Origin: Aralia elata
Taxonomy: Eukaryota; Streptophyta; Magnoliopsida; Apiales; Araliaceae
DNA: 64,000 nt
NCBI GenBank assembly: GCA_034770075.1
Contig: CM068384.1
Coordinates: 41,513,182 to 41,577,181 of the forward strand
Direction of reading: 5' to 3'
The notes below the pieces were generated by a model. It saw only the letters and a program-made list of their open reading frames with translations. It did no database searches and was not told the origin of the DNA. Below, in pieces: positions 1 to 10,700 of this stretch. Position numbers and translations under genes: made by a program. Each line of letters opens with the position of its first letter. Positions within the stretch are counted from its first letter, which is position 1.

Positions 1-2371
1 GTTGAGAATGAAAAGGGTGAGGAGATTAAAGCTATAAGAAGTGATCATGGAAGAGAGTTTGATTTCTCAAAAGTATACAAGTTCTGTGGAGATAATGAAA
101 TTTATCGCAACTTCTCAGCACCAAGAACTCCTCAGCAAAATGGAGTAGCTGAAAGGAAGAACATAACACTTATAGAAACAGGAAGAACACTTCTAGCAGC
201 AACAAAATTACCAAAATATTTTTGGGCTGAAACTGTTAACACTGCCTGCTATACTCAAAATAGATCACGCATTCATTCTGATCACAAGAAGACACCCTAC
301 GAGTTATGAAAAGGAAAGAAGCCCAACATTAGATATTTTCACATTTTTGGGTGTGCATGCTACATACTTAACAATGGCAAAATATATCTGACCAAGTTTC
401 AACCCAAGTCAGATAAAGGAATTCTTCTTGGATACTCTACTGATACCAAAGCGTATAAAATGTTCAACAAGAGACTATTGAATGTTAAAGTATCCATTCA
501 TATCACATTTGACAAATCTGACATTGTTGAGCCCAATAAAGCTGTGATTTTTTATCAATCGAACGTAGAACATGAGGACCCTACGATCAACAACTCAACT
601 ATCGAAATCGTAGAGCCACCAGTTCCAGACATAGGAACTCTACGAATTGAAGATCCACCCTCACTAGAACCAGAACCTAAAGCAGAACTAAATCTTGAAG
701 ATCTCAAATAAGAAGGTACTAGGGCAGATGTTCTAACTAGAAGAAGATGGGCTAAAGATCACACTTAAGACCTGATTATTGGAGATCCTAATGTTAGAGT
801 AAGGACAAGGTCTGTTACCCAAAATGAGTGTTTCTATTTGAGTTTTCTGTCTCAAATGGATCCAAAGAAGATTAAGGAAGCTTTACAAGATTCAAGCTGG
901 ATTGAAAGTATGCAAGAAGAACTGAACCAGTTTGAAAGAAGCAAAGTATGGAGATCTAAGGCCTAGAGATCATCCAGTGGTTGGCACCAAATGGGTATTC
1001 AGAAACAAGATGGATGTAGATAGAGTGATCACAAGGAACAAAGCAAGATTGGTGGCTAAAGGGTATTCTAAAGAAGAAGGAATTGACTATGATGAAACCT
1101 TTGCACCTGTAGCAAGACTTGAAGCCATAAGAATCTTCCTTACATATGTTGCCCACATGAAGTTCAAAGTATTCTAAATGGATGTCAAGAGTGCTTTCCT
1201 CAATAGAGAATTTCAAGAAGAGGTTTATGTTGAACAACCTCCAAGTTTTGTTAATCCTACTCATTCCAATTATGTTTATAAACTAGATAAGACATTATAT
1301 GAATTAAAACACACAGCTATGGGCATGGTATGAGACCTTAACTAACTTTCTTATTAAAAAAAAGATTCACTAGAGGTATAGTAGACACAACATTATATAA
1401 AGACAAAACATTGTTAGTCAAATTTATGTAGATGATATTATATTTGGTTCTACTGATGAAAAGTTACGTGAGAGATTTGTCAAGCTTATGCAGAACAAAT
1501 TTGAGATAAGCATGATGGGAAAGCTGAACTTCTTCCTTGGATTATAAGTGAAGCAAACTAATGAAGGCATATTCATCACCCAAGCCAAGTACATCAAAGA
1601 CCTACTCAAAAAAATATAGTATGGAATCAGCTACTCCTATGAAAACCCTAATGGCTTCCACAATTAAGCTTAATAAGGATGAACAAGGTAAAAGTGTTGA
1701 TATTACTCAATACAGAGGTATGATTGGCTCTCTCATTTACTTCTGCTAGTAGACCAGATATTACGTTTCGTACATATATTTGTGCTAGATTTCAAGCTAA
1801 TCCTAAGAAATCTCATTTAATGTCTATTAAAAGGATTTTCAGATATCTCAAGGGCACTCTATATTTGGGATTATGGTATCCCAATGAGTCTCCCTTTGAT
1901 CTAATTGGATATTTAAATACTGATTTTGTAGGATGCAAGATAGATAGAAAAAGTACTAGTCGAACATGTCAACTACTTGGAAATAAATTAGTTTCATGGT
2001 TTAGCAAAAAATAAAACTCAGTATCAATTTCAACTGCAGAAGCTTAATACATTGCTACTGGTAGTTGTTGTACTTAAATTCTTTGGATGAAGAACCAACT
2101 AGCTGACTATGGGTTTGAATTTAAATCTATTCCTATATTTTGTGATAACACTAGTGCAATTGCAATCACACACAATTTTGTTATGCATTCTTGAACCAAA
2201 CACATTGATGTAAGACATCACTTTATAAGAAATTATGTTCAAAATGGAAATATTTCTTTACATTTTATCACTACTGAAAACCAATTAGTAGATGTGTTTA
2301 CCAAACCATTAGATGAATCCAGATTCAATAAATTAATAAGTGAATTAGGAATGTTGAATTTATGTGCTTAA
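1..2371 (+). pseudogene. Copia pol remnant: integrase, reverse transcriptase, RNase H
   Basis: Decayed pol of a Copia element. The integrase part opens with IRSDHGREFD (second catalytic Asp) and PQQNGVAERKN (catalytic Glu), then an in-frame TGA at about 307 where family members have Trp. The RT segment keeps KWVFRNKMD, KARLVAKGYSKEEGIDYDETFAPVARLEAIR and the active-site YVDD at about 1422-1433 (Q-I-YVDD-IIFGST). RNase H follows with SRPDITF, DFVGCKIDRKSTSRTCQLLG and a C-terminal TKHIDVRHHFIRN-like block, ending at TAA 2369-2371. At least three frameshifts (near 900, 1300 and 1720) and several stops interrupt it. No product is expected. Its role was integration and reverse transcription of the element. 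Confidence 0.85.
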
Positions 2372-2811
2372 GATTATGCTTTGGAGAAACTAACCCTATA
2401 AGTGAAAATCGTAGAACAAGAGAAAGAAAAGCAAAATTTATAGAGTGAATCATAAAGTGAAAAAGAATCGTAACGTAAAAGCTACTTTATGAAAGAAAGT
2501 TGTACGATATCAATTAAATCGTTGGGTGGACAACAAGAAGTTAAGGCACGTGCAAAGCAAATCAAGTGTAAATGCGAAATAAGATAAAGTAACTGCCACA
2601 CAGCTGTAAGTTACAGTTAAGCCAGAGAACTCCAAAAACTATTCAACACGTGTCCCACTCAGTCAAAAAAAAGAGGAAAGTACATTTATACTTCAAAATT
2701 TTAATTTTTGCCTTTACCGATTCATTTGCTTTCAATACTCTCTTTCTCTTTGTGAGCCCTAGTTCACCCTACGAGTTTTCAAACCTTAACTTGTTTTTAC
2801 TTGTCTAGCTC

Positions 2812-3590
2812 AAATAACTGTTCCTGAGAAGAAGGCTAGAAAAAAGGAGAAGGATGAAGCTCAAGTCGATGACTCTGTTTCTTTGAGTCAACTTTGCAAA
2901 AGAAAGTACTTGGAAGGTGAAGAGAATCAGCAAATTCACAGTTAAGCCACTTTCAAAATCCACCCAAGAACAAGCTGAAGAGTACTGTGAAGACATAGAC
3001 AAAAGAGATATTGAGACTGCTGCAAAAAAATGTCTAACCCTTACTGAATGGGATAGGAATCAGATTAGGAAAGCTAAAATTGCTAAGACGGCAAAGGCTG
3101 GAAGGATCATCTCTGTTGAGGATCCTATCAATGTTGAACCGATCGTAGAGCCTCCCAACTCTTCGAACGTAGAGCCTATGCTACTAATGAAATGATGACT
3201 GAGAAGGCTTCTAAGCTTGAGCCTATAACAGGAGAAACTGTTGTGAAGGTTTCTGAACCTAAGCCATGTCCAAAGAGAAGAAGATTGAAGAAAAAGACCG
3301 AGAAGAAGAAGAAAATCGTTAAAAAGGTCCCTGAGCTTGCAAAGCCAGTCAAGGCTGCATCTGAGGGGGTGCAGATGGATGTAAGCTCTTCTGATGACTC
3401 CTTGGAGCTTACAATGATCATCGATTCAGTTATACAGGACATCAGAAGTGAACCCAACAGTCCTCTTAAACTTCAATCTCCAATTATCCAACCTGCTTCT
3501 GAGCCAGAAAATGCACAATCTCAGGGGGAGGAAGATGAAGACTTAATTGAAGAGAAACCGAGAAAATGTTGAAGCTAGATCTGACGAACC
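2812..3590 (+). pseudogene. Charged ORF downstream of Copia pol (additional/env-like position)
   Basis: Reading starts near VPEKKARKKEKDEAQ at about 2820, shifts frame near 2917 and again near 3190. The three pieces (about 2820-2940, 2917-3195, 3192-3572) give a very hydrophilic Lys/Glu/Pro-rich protein, including a KRRRLKKKTEKKKK basic run at about 3270-3310 that could act as a nuclear signal, and an acidic C-terminus. No transmembrane segment is visible, so an envelope role is not supported. Its position directly after RNase H matches the additional ORF of Sirevirus-type elements; the similar position of the ORF at 37165-38484 supports this. I do not recognise a domain. Confidence 0.45.
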
Positions 3591-4039
3591 AGAAGCCCTA
3601 GGAGAAAGGGGTCTTTGAAGAAGGTGAAGAATTAGACAGAACCACTATTATCTTTGATAATAATAGTGATTTACTGTTCTATTTTCTTCCTTTTATGCAT
3701 TGGATGAAGGCTCTTCTGCTGGGAGATCTGAGCTACATAACTTGAACCTTCAAGAACTTTTCGAGTGTAAAAGTGCTGTCTCAGAACTTCCCCAGAATTC
3801 TGAAGTTTGCCAGAAAAACCATATCAAATGGAAGCTCTTTCGCTCCATCAAGCATCTTCAACGAGATTACGGTTATCCACTCCTCTCTCCTGAACAAAGT
3901 TGAAACACTCTCACGTTATGAAGCGTTCGTATAGCCTAACACTATGAACGCAGAGTGTACGACAGACCAAGGTACTCAGACTTCTTACTTAAACTCTTCT
4001 ATCATTACGATCGTAGAGTCTCAAAACCCTACGATTTTA
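3591..4039 (+). other. Post-ORF relic, no recognisable gene
   Basis: An open stretch at 3700-3903 (67 codons; ends PLLSPEQS) may be the tail of the ORF before it, but has no recognised motif. The rest is AT-rich and non-coding. It contains TCGTAG/CTACGA words shared with the upstream Copia pol (near 4010 and 4027), so it probably still belongs to that element. Confidence 0.35.
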
Positions 4040-4415
4040 AAATGACTTATAAGTATAAGTTGACTTATAAGTTGTTTTAAGTTGTGACTTATAAGTAAAA
4101 GCGTTCGGTATCAATTTGACTTATAAGTCAGAAATTAAGTTAAAACAAGTTATGAAAGTGTTCGGCTCATAATGACTTATAAGTTAAAAAATGTAAAGAT
4201 TACTAAAAGAACATTAATAAAAAAAGGGCCAAAATAGAAGAGAGGCAAAATAAATATTACATTTGGTCAAATTAACTTATTTTAAAATGACTTATAAGTC
4301 ATTTTTAAATAAATCACAAATAACTACTTATTTTTTTGATTTAAAACTCAATTTATAAGTCAAAAAATTTGACCACTTATAAATTTGACGAACTTATAAG
4401 TTGGTCCGGAACAGG
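4040..4415. repeat. MITE-like repeat rich in ACTTATAAGT palindromes
   Basis: About 375 bp with at least seven copies of the palindrome ACTTATAAGT or one-mismatch versions (near 4045, 4062, 4087, 4119, 4175, 4290, 4391). The ends are roughly inverted: the left has GACTTATAAGTAAAAGCG followed by TTCGG, the right has AACTTATAAGTTGG followed by TCCGGAACAGG. No coding potential. Non-autonomous DNA elements with this motif are common in angiosperms; superfamily not assigned. Ends are approximate. Confidence 0.6.
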
Positions 4416-4593
4416 TATACCCTACTAATATAAGCCACACCTTTGCTGGCGCAATAACCTTCCCCAGTCCCCCCATCAATCTTTCACTTCCCGATTCACA
4501 ATTTCAACTTGTATTCCCGCCGCACAGCAGTGAATTGAGAAATTTGGAGATAGAAAGAGGGACAGAGGGAAAGAGAAGGGAGATACGGGAGGA
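4416..4593 (+). promoter_or_regulatory. Putative CSL4 core promoter and 5' UTR
   Basis: A TATA-like CTAATATAAGCC lies at about 4424-4435, roughly 160 bp before the ATG at 4594. It is followed by a C-rich tract (4461-4475) and a purine-rich GGGAGATACGGGAGGA leader just before the start. The MITE ends within about 10-20 bp upstream of the TATA-like box. The transcription start is inferred, not seen. Confidence 0.4.
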
Positions 4594-4758
4594 ATGGAAG
4601 TGGAGAAAGAGATGGTAACACCAGGTGAAGTTTTGGGGAAAGCTTCAGATGTGAAAGCAGGAAAGGGTGCGTATGTTGCAGCCCACAATAATACCATATA
4701 CGCCTCCCTCACTGGATTTACTTCCATTATTCCCCCTTCACCAGACTCTGTTGATAAG
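4594..4758 (+). CDS. CSL4: CSL4 exon 1 (coding part)
   Basis: Residues 1-55, from MEVEKEMVTPGEVLG to SPDSVDK. Phase 0 at the donor AAG|GTAATT. The ATG is the first in this frame after the purine-rich leader, and it places PGEVLG at the usual distance from the N-terminus. Confidence 0.9.
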
Positions 4759-7700
4759 GTAATTTTTTGCCCCTAAACCCCCCCCCCCCCCTTTGTTTGT
4801 TTATTTGAAGTGAAGGGTTTATAGAGGTATGATCTTTTTTTGCTAGTATAATGGGTGTTTTTGTATATCGGTAAATGTTACTTTTTCAGGTGTATTTTGT
4901 TTGAAACTTATTTGGATTTGAAAAATGATATATGTTGTGTGACATTGTGTTGATTTTCCCGTATATGCACTTGTTTACGTAGTGTGTCATTGTGTTGAGT
5001 CGTTATAACAAAAGAAAGACGCAATGTGTTGTCGCAAGATACAGACGGACTCTTTTAGTTTTTGACAGTATTAGTAGTTATGAGCAATTTATGTTGGTGG
5101 GTAGGGGGTGGGAGGATGAGTCAATGGATTTTATAATATAGGGCGTGTTTGTCCCAAACAAAAAATGGTTTTCAAAATGATATATCTTGTACCATTGAGT
5201 AGATTACCCGTATATGCACTCTTATTTTCATACAGTGTCATTGTGTTGACTCGTAATAACAAACGTGTGACATCCTTGCGAATGTGGTTAGTAGATGATT
5301 TGATTAACAATCAGTGTACGCTGTACGGGACAGTTGTTGTAATGTTGATTTAATAATGAATATGCACTCTTTTCTAGTTCCATTACTAAGAGACACAAAA
5401 ATAAAAATGAAATTCTTAGTTATTTACTTTTGCACTAGTTTAAATCATAATTGAGTTGACATGATATCAGCCATACTGGTACAGATATATATTAGCTTGT
5501 TCTAGCCCCTATTGATGTTTAATTCAAAGTACTAATAGGTCCCAGACTAGATAATTGGCATATATTTAGATTTAGATTTTGTTTTCAAGGAAGTTGATTA
5601 GTTATTGTTTAATCGATAGGGGGTAGGCCATTTTAGTGGCAGAGGAGATTTGATGATGGTGGTGCCTTCATAATAGTGGAAGGTTTACTGTGAGGTCCTT
5701 TTGTCGGGGTTTTTGGGTTGGCGATCCTTTGAGTTTACCCTGGAGGATTATTTTGAGGGGGTGAGTTCCGAAAAAGGTGTCTTTCTTGTCTTGAACTGCG
5801 GCATTGGGTGCTATATTGACAGAAAATAGTGTATGGAAGACAGGAAGATTTGTGGTTAACTGGTGCCACATGTGCTGGACCGATTGTGAATCATCTTCTA
5901 TTGCATTGTGAGTTTGTTTGGCAGCTTCGGGGATGGATTTTGTGCAGATTGGTGCTGAGTGGGTGATGCAGTGTTCAGTTGCAAATTTTTTGTAAGCTTG
6001 GAAAGGTGCAGGATTCCAACGAGGTGTAGAAAGAAGTTGGATATTGTGTCATTTTGCTTATGGTGGTCCTTTTGGCTGGAGAGAAACAATAGGGACTTTG
6101 ACAATGAGAAAAAATCGGCAATTCTAATCAAATTTTTGAGCTTGTTATTTTTTCCTGCAGAATGAGACATATTTGGAGTCTATGGTTTCTTTTATATATT
6201 TCTTGGGGAGTTTAGCATATGGACTTTTTGAGTTTTGTTTGGTGGATTTAAAGACCTTTCATTGTTGTAAACTGTCCTTTTTGTATCTGCCTGCTTTTGT
6301 ATGCATCACGTGTACCGGGTTGACACCCCCTTTTTTGCCGCGTTTGAATTATATATTTACTCATCAAAAAAATAAAATGTTTTGTAAATCTTTTCCCTAG
6401 GAGTATTACCTTTGTTTTTCCTTTCCTTTCCTTACTTTCTTTATTTATTTATTGTCTGTAATCTATTGTTTTTGATGTTGTTCAATACTAGAGACCAACT
6501 GTTGAAATTGTCGGTCACAAGGCACATGGTGATGTTCCGGAGCCTGGTTCTGTAGTCATTGCCCGGGTAATGTTCTTTTCTCTGTTATACAACCCCTTTT
6601 ATGTTGAATGTCCATTGTGACTTGGTTATGAACTTGCTAGTGCTGATTTTACCAAGCTGTCCCAGAACTAATACCATGGCTGTCTCTAACTTTCTCCCTG
6701 CCAATTGAGCTGCATCAGACATATTATGGCCAATATATCTTCCTATTTTTAATAAGGAGACCAAAATGAAATTGAAAGCCACAAAAACCAAACCAAACCA
6801 AACACAGATAGATAAAGCGTTTCAACTCAATTGGCAGTTATCTGGTTTGGTTCATTAATTCTTAATAATTGTAAATCGCGGTTAATTTTTTTCTTATATA
6901 TATTTTTCCCATTAGTAAATCATTGGGGTTATGGTTATCACCTTAAAAAATCGTAAAAGTAACCACAACAGAACTGCTTATAGTGTAAAACTGTAACTTA
7001 TGTAACCTTTACATTATGGTTGCGTTTCAGGGTGTAACTTAAATAACCCTAATTATGCATATATATTAGATCTAGATATATGGAGGGATCAACCTACACC
7101 AGATGCGAAACTTCTATTTCTTACACATCTATAACTTTTTGTGCAATTCATGTTTCGTCAAACCTACCATTGGATTGTTTATTCAGCCACTTTTATCATG
7201 CTTATCAAATTTTAGAGTGATTAGAAATTGGTGATATTAGATCTAATCGATATTTTGACTCTTTTTTTATTTATTATTTTGAAATAATAACTAGCTTTAA
7301 GCATTATATAGATGAGGTATCTCCTGATCTTTAACGGAGTTGGAATTTGGCAAAGCAATAACATTGTATACTGAAAAATAAATCCAGGGTTGGTTTGACT
7401 AATTAAGAAGCACACCAAAATTTATGGAGGTGTGAAAAACAAAAAGTTTCATGTCATATATGGAGGTTTCAAATTATGTAGTTTGAAAATTTGTCTTGCT
7501 TGCACATTATTTGATTCCTTTAGATATGGTTGCTTTTTCATGTTATGTCTGGACAAAATTCTCCTTTATAGGATTTATGTATTGTTTGTGTAAGTGAACA
7601 TTGTTTATGGTCAAGTTTCATTACTTTTGAAGGTTACCAAGGTGATGGCTAGAATGGCTTCGGCAGATATAATGTGTGTCGGTCCCAAGTCCGTACGAGA

Positions 7701-10700
7701 AAAATTTACAGGGATTATTAGGTACTTATTTGTATTTATTGAATAGAGAGTTAATTATTTTATAAGTATTTGTATGAAAGTGGAGTTCATCTCTCTATAC
7801 ATACACATGTTGATAATTAAAGTTCTCAGTTTTTAACTTATTAGTCTGGCGACTCTGGCCATGGATTTGCAATTAATATAATCAAGTGTTATGTATGGTT
7901 TGGAATTTATACTTTTCTTGCTTGTGGATGAGCTTGTACATTCAACACCAGGACAACCCAAAAAGACTGCAATGGTATTAGTAGATAAACTCTGAAAAAT
8001 TTATTTGGTAAATCTGGCGCATCTTGAACAGTCATGTTACCTCTTTGTTATTGTAGATTGAAGTATTTTTTAAAGTTTACTCTAGTTAAGCTTCATGGAA
8101 AGAGGAGTGTTCTGGTTACTCGTTATACCTGGGTGTTCTTGTATCATGTTTCTTCTTCGTACTCTAGTGGAAATCCTGCGTACTCTGCTTCATCTATTAA
8201 TTTTATTTTCCGAGTTCTGAATTACTGGTTGGATGTGTCACAATTAAAATGACATGGAGAGGCGATTAGAGGGTTTGCAATGCCGTATTGAGGCTTTGGG
8301 GAAAGAGAAGGGGGGGGTAGATACTAGGAAGAACGGACACTTCCTGGAGGGCCACGAATTCGCTCCGACACGCCTTGGACACACACCCAACACGTGTCCA
8401 CGGGCTCCTTTTTTTCTTTTTCTTTTTTTAAAGTTCGGACACACCTCGGACACGTCGAGACTCGCCTCGGACACGTTGGGACATGCTCGAGGACATGTCT
8501 GGGTTCAAAATTTTTATTAAAAAAAATTGCAGTACTTAAATTCCAATATAAAAGTTATGGGTTATTTTATGTCTTTTTTAAGTTTGGACATTATTATGTA
8601 ACTTTAAGATATTTATTATGCAATGTATTTGTTGTGTTTCTTATTATTTTGTTCAAGTTTTTATCATGCTCTATTAATATTAAATTTATTTATTGTAAAA
8701 AAATACATTTATATTATTAAATATATATATAAAATTGAACGTGTCCTCGACGTATCGTATCTTGTTATTTTGGAAAATGCCGTATCCCGTGTCACGTGTC
8801 GTGTCCATGTCCCGTGTCCGAGTCAGTGCTTCATAAGGTAGATATAAACACTCATAATAGGAGTGTTTAGGTTGCTGGGAGGCAAAATAATTATCTAATA
8901 ATCCTGCAATAAGCAAGTTGATACTGATTTTGGATAAAAGAAAGTTTTTATTAGAAAGATGTAGTATTACAAAGTTGGAGGACAAGGAGCCCTCCAAGAA
9001 AAACAAAGTGGAGAAAAGCTTAAGGTGATTGATGAGGAGGGAAGAAGAAGATTAAAAGTATTTAATATTTTATGTTATTATAAAATTGATGTAATTATTT
9101 ATTGTATTATATTATATAAGGTAAAATATTCTAGAGCTTTAATTATAGTAGATATTATCAGGATTTTGTTTCCATATGTAATTAGATTGCCTTTGAATAT
9201 TCTACTAAACTACTAGTATAGTCAAATATTCTACTAGTATAGTAATTAGTTTATGTTACTAAATAAACTAATTACATTAAAGTATCTGTAAGAATTTATG
9301 TTTATATATATATATATATATGGGAGAGGATCAAGAACATATCCCCTTATATGACATACCAAGCATACCCTCTTTAGCGACGGACCGGGCGACGGTTTGG
9401 TCCGTCACCATAGGTTCGGTCCGTCGCTATAGCTTTAGCGACGGACAAACATATAGCGACGGACCGAACCTATAGCGACGGACCAAATCTATAGCGACGG
9501 ACCGAACCTATGGCGACAGACCAAACCGTCGCCCAGTCCGTCGCTAAAGGAGGTATGCTTGATATGTCATATAAGGGGGTATGCTCTTGATCCTCTCCCA
9601 TGTATATATATACCAATAATATTAAAATTCTTTTGCTTCCATAATCCATCGTCATCATTCTTCTCTCCATTGGAGAAAACTTGACCTTGAGTTTGAAGTG
9701 TCTAAGAATGAGATCTGAGCAACTACAAATGCGACGATGATCTTCTCTGCCATGATTTTCTTCTCCTCCTTGGATGGAAATAGCAACTGGTTTGATGAAA
9801 GAGGAATAGATAGTACCCTTTTCGTATTGTAGTTCAGTAGTTGTGAACATTACTCGCGAACACTAGCACAGTATTGTAGCAGTCTTTTTTGTTGTTGCTT
9901 AATATGAAAAATCTGATTCTGGGCAACCTGTTTTTGGGGTTGTTTTGGGACTGCAAAAAGAAGGAAATTTTAGGGTTAGGGAAGATTGTGTTTGACAGAT
10001 TAAGGGACTGGTTGCAGCGAAGGTTTTTGTTATATTTTTTTTTGGGAGAAGAACTTGCGACAAGGCGATCGCCATGGCGTCCGTAAGGCGACAAGTCGTT
10101 TACAATGTACAATTTATATTAATTGTACCACTTTAAACCACATCAAGTAGATAAATGTTACATATCAATGGATAAAATGTAAAAAGTACATATATAAAAT
10201 ATAAATAAATACATATATAAATATATAAATTTATATGTATATATTTATATATAATTATATATATATATATAAATTTATATATTTATATAAATTATAAATT
10301 TATTTATATATAATTATATATATTTATATAAATTATATATAAATATATAAATTTATATATTTATATAAATTATATATAAATATATAATTATATATTAATA
10401 TATACATATATTTATATATTTATATATTATATATAAATATATAAATATATGTATATATTAATATATAATTATATATATATAAATTATAAATTTATATATT
10501 TATATATAAAACTATAAATTTATATATATAAATATATGTATATATTAATATACATATATTAATATATAATTATATATATATATAAATATATATATATATT
10601 TATATAATATATAATATATAAATTATAAATTTATATATATATAATTATATATAAATATGTATTTATATATAACCAGCAGTCAGCATGAAGGATATACTAT

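Larger units (their letters stand above)
1..3905 (+). mobile_element. Sirevirus-like Ty1/Copia element, 5'-truncated by the window edge
   Basis: Order on the + strand: integrase C-terminal half, reverse transcriptase, RNase H, then a charged extra ORF after pol. The integrase wording (IRSDHGREFD, SAPRTPQQNGVAERKN) and an ORF downstream of RNase H are typical of the Sirevirus branch of Copia. No 3' LTR or polypurine tract is recognisable before the MITE at about 4040, so the 3' end also looks lost. Many stops and frameshifts show it is dead. Left and right limits are the window edge and the last plausible element-derived ORF. Confidence 0.75.

Noticed and set aside
2812..3590. Envelope-like (env) function for the ORF after Copia pol
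   Set aside because: No signal peptide or membrane segment is visible in any frame; the protein is highly charged throughout.
8254..8720. ORFs on both strands over the GGACACG repeat
   Set aside because: Low-complexity repeat translation; no family resemblance and frames conflict.
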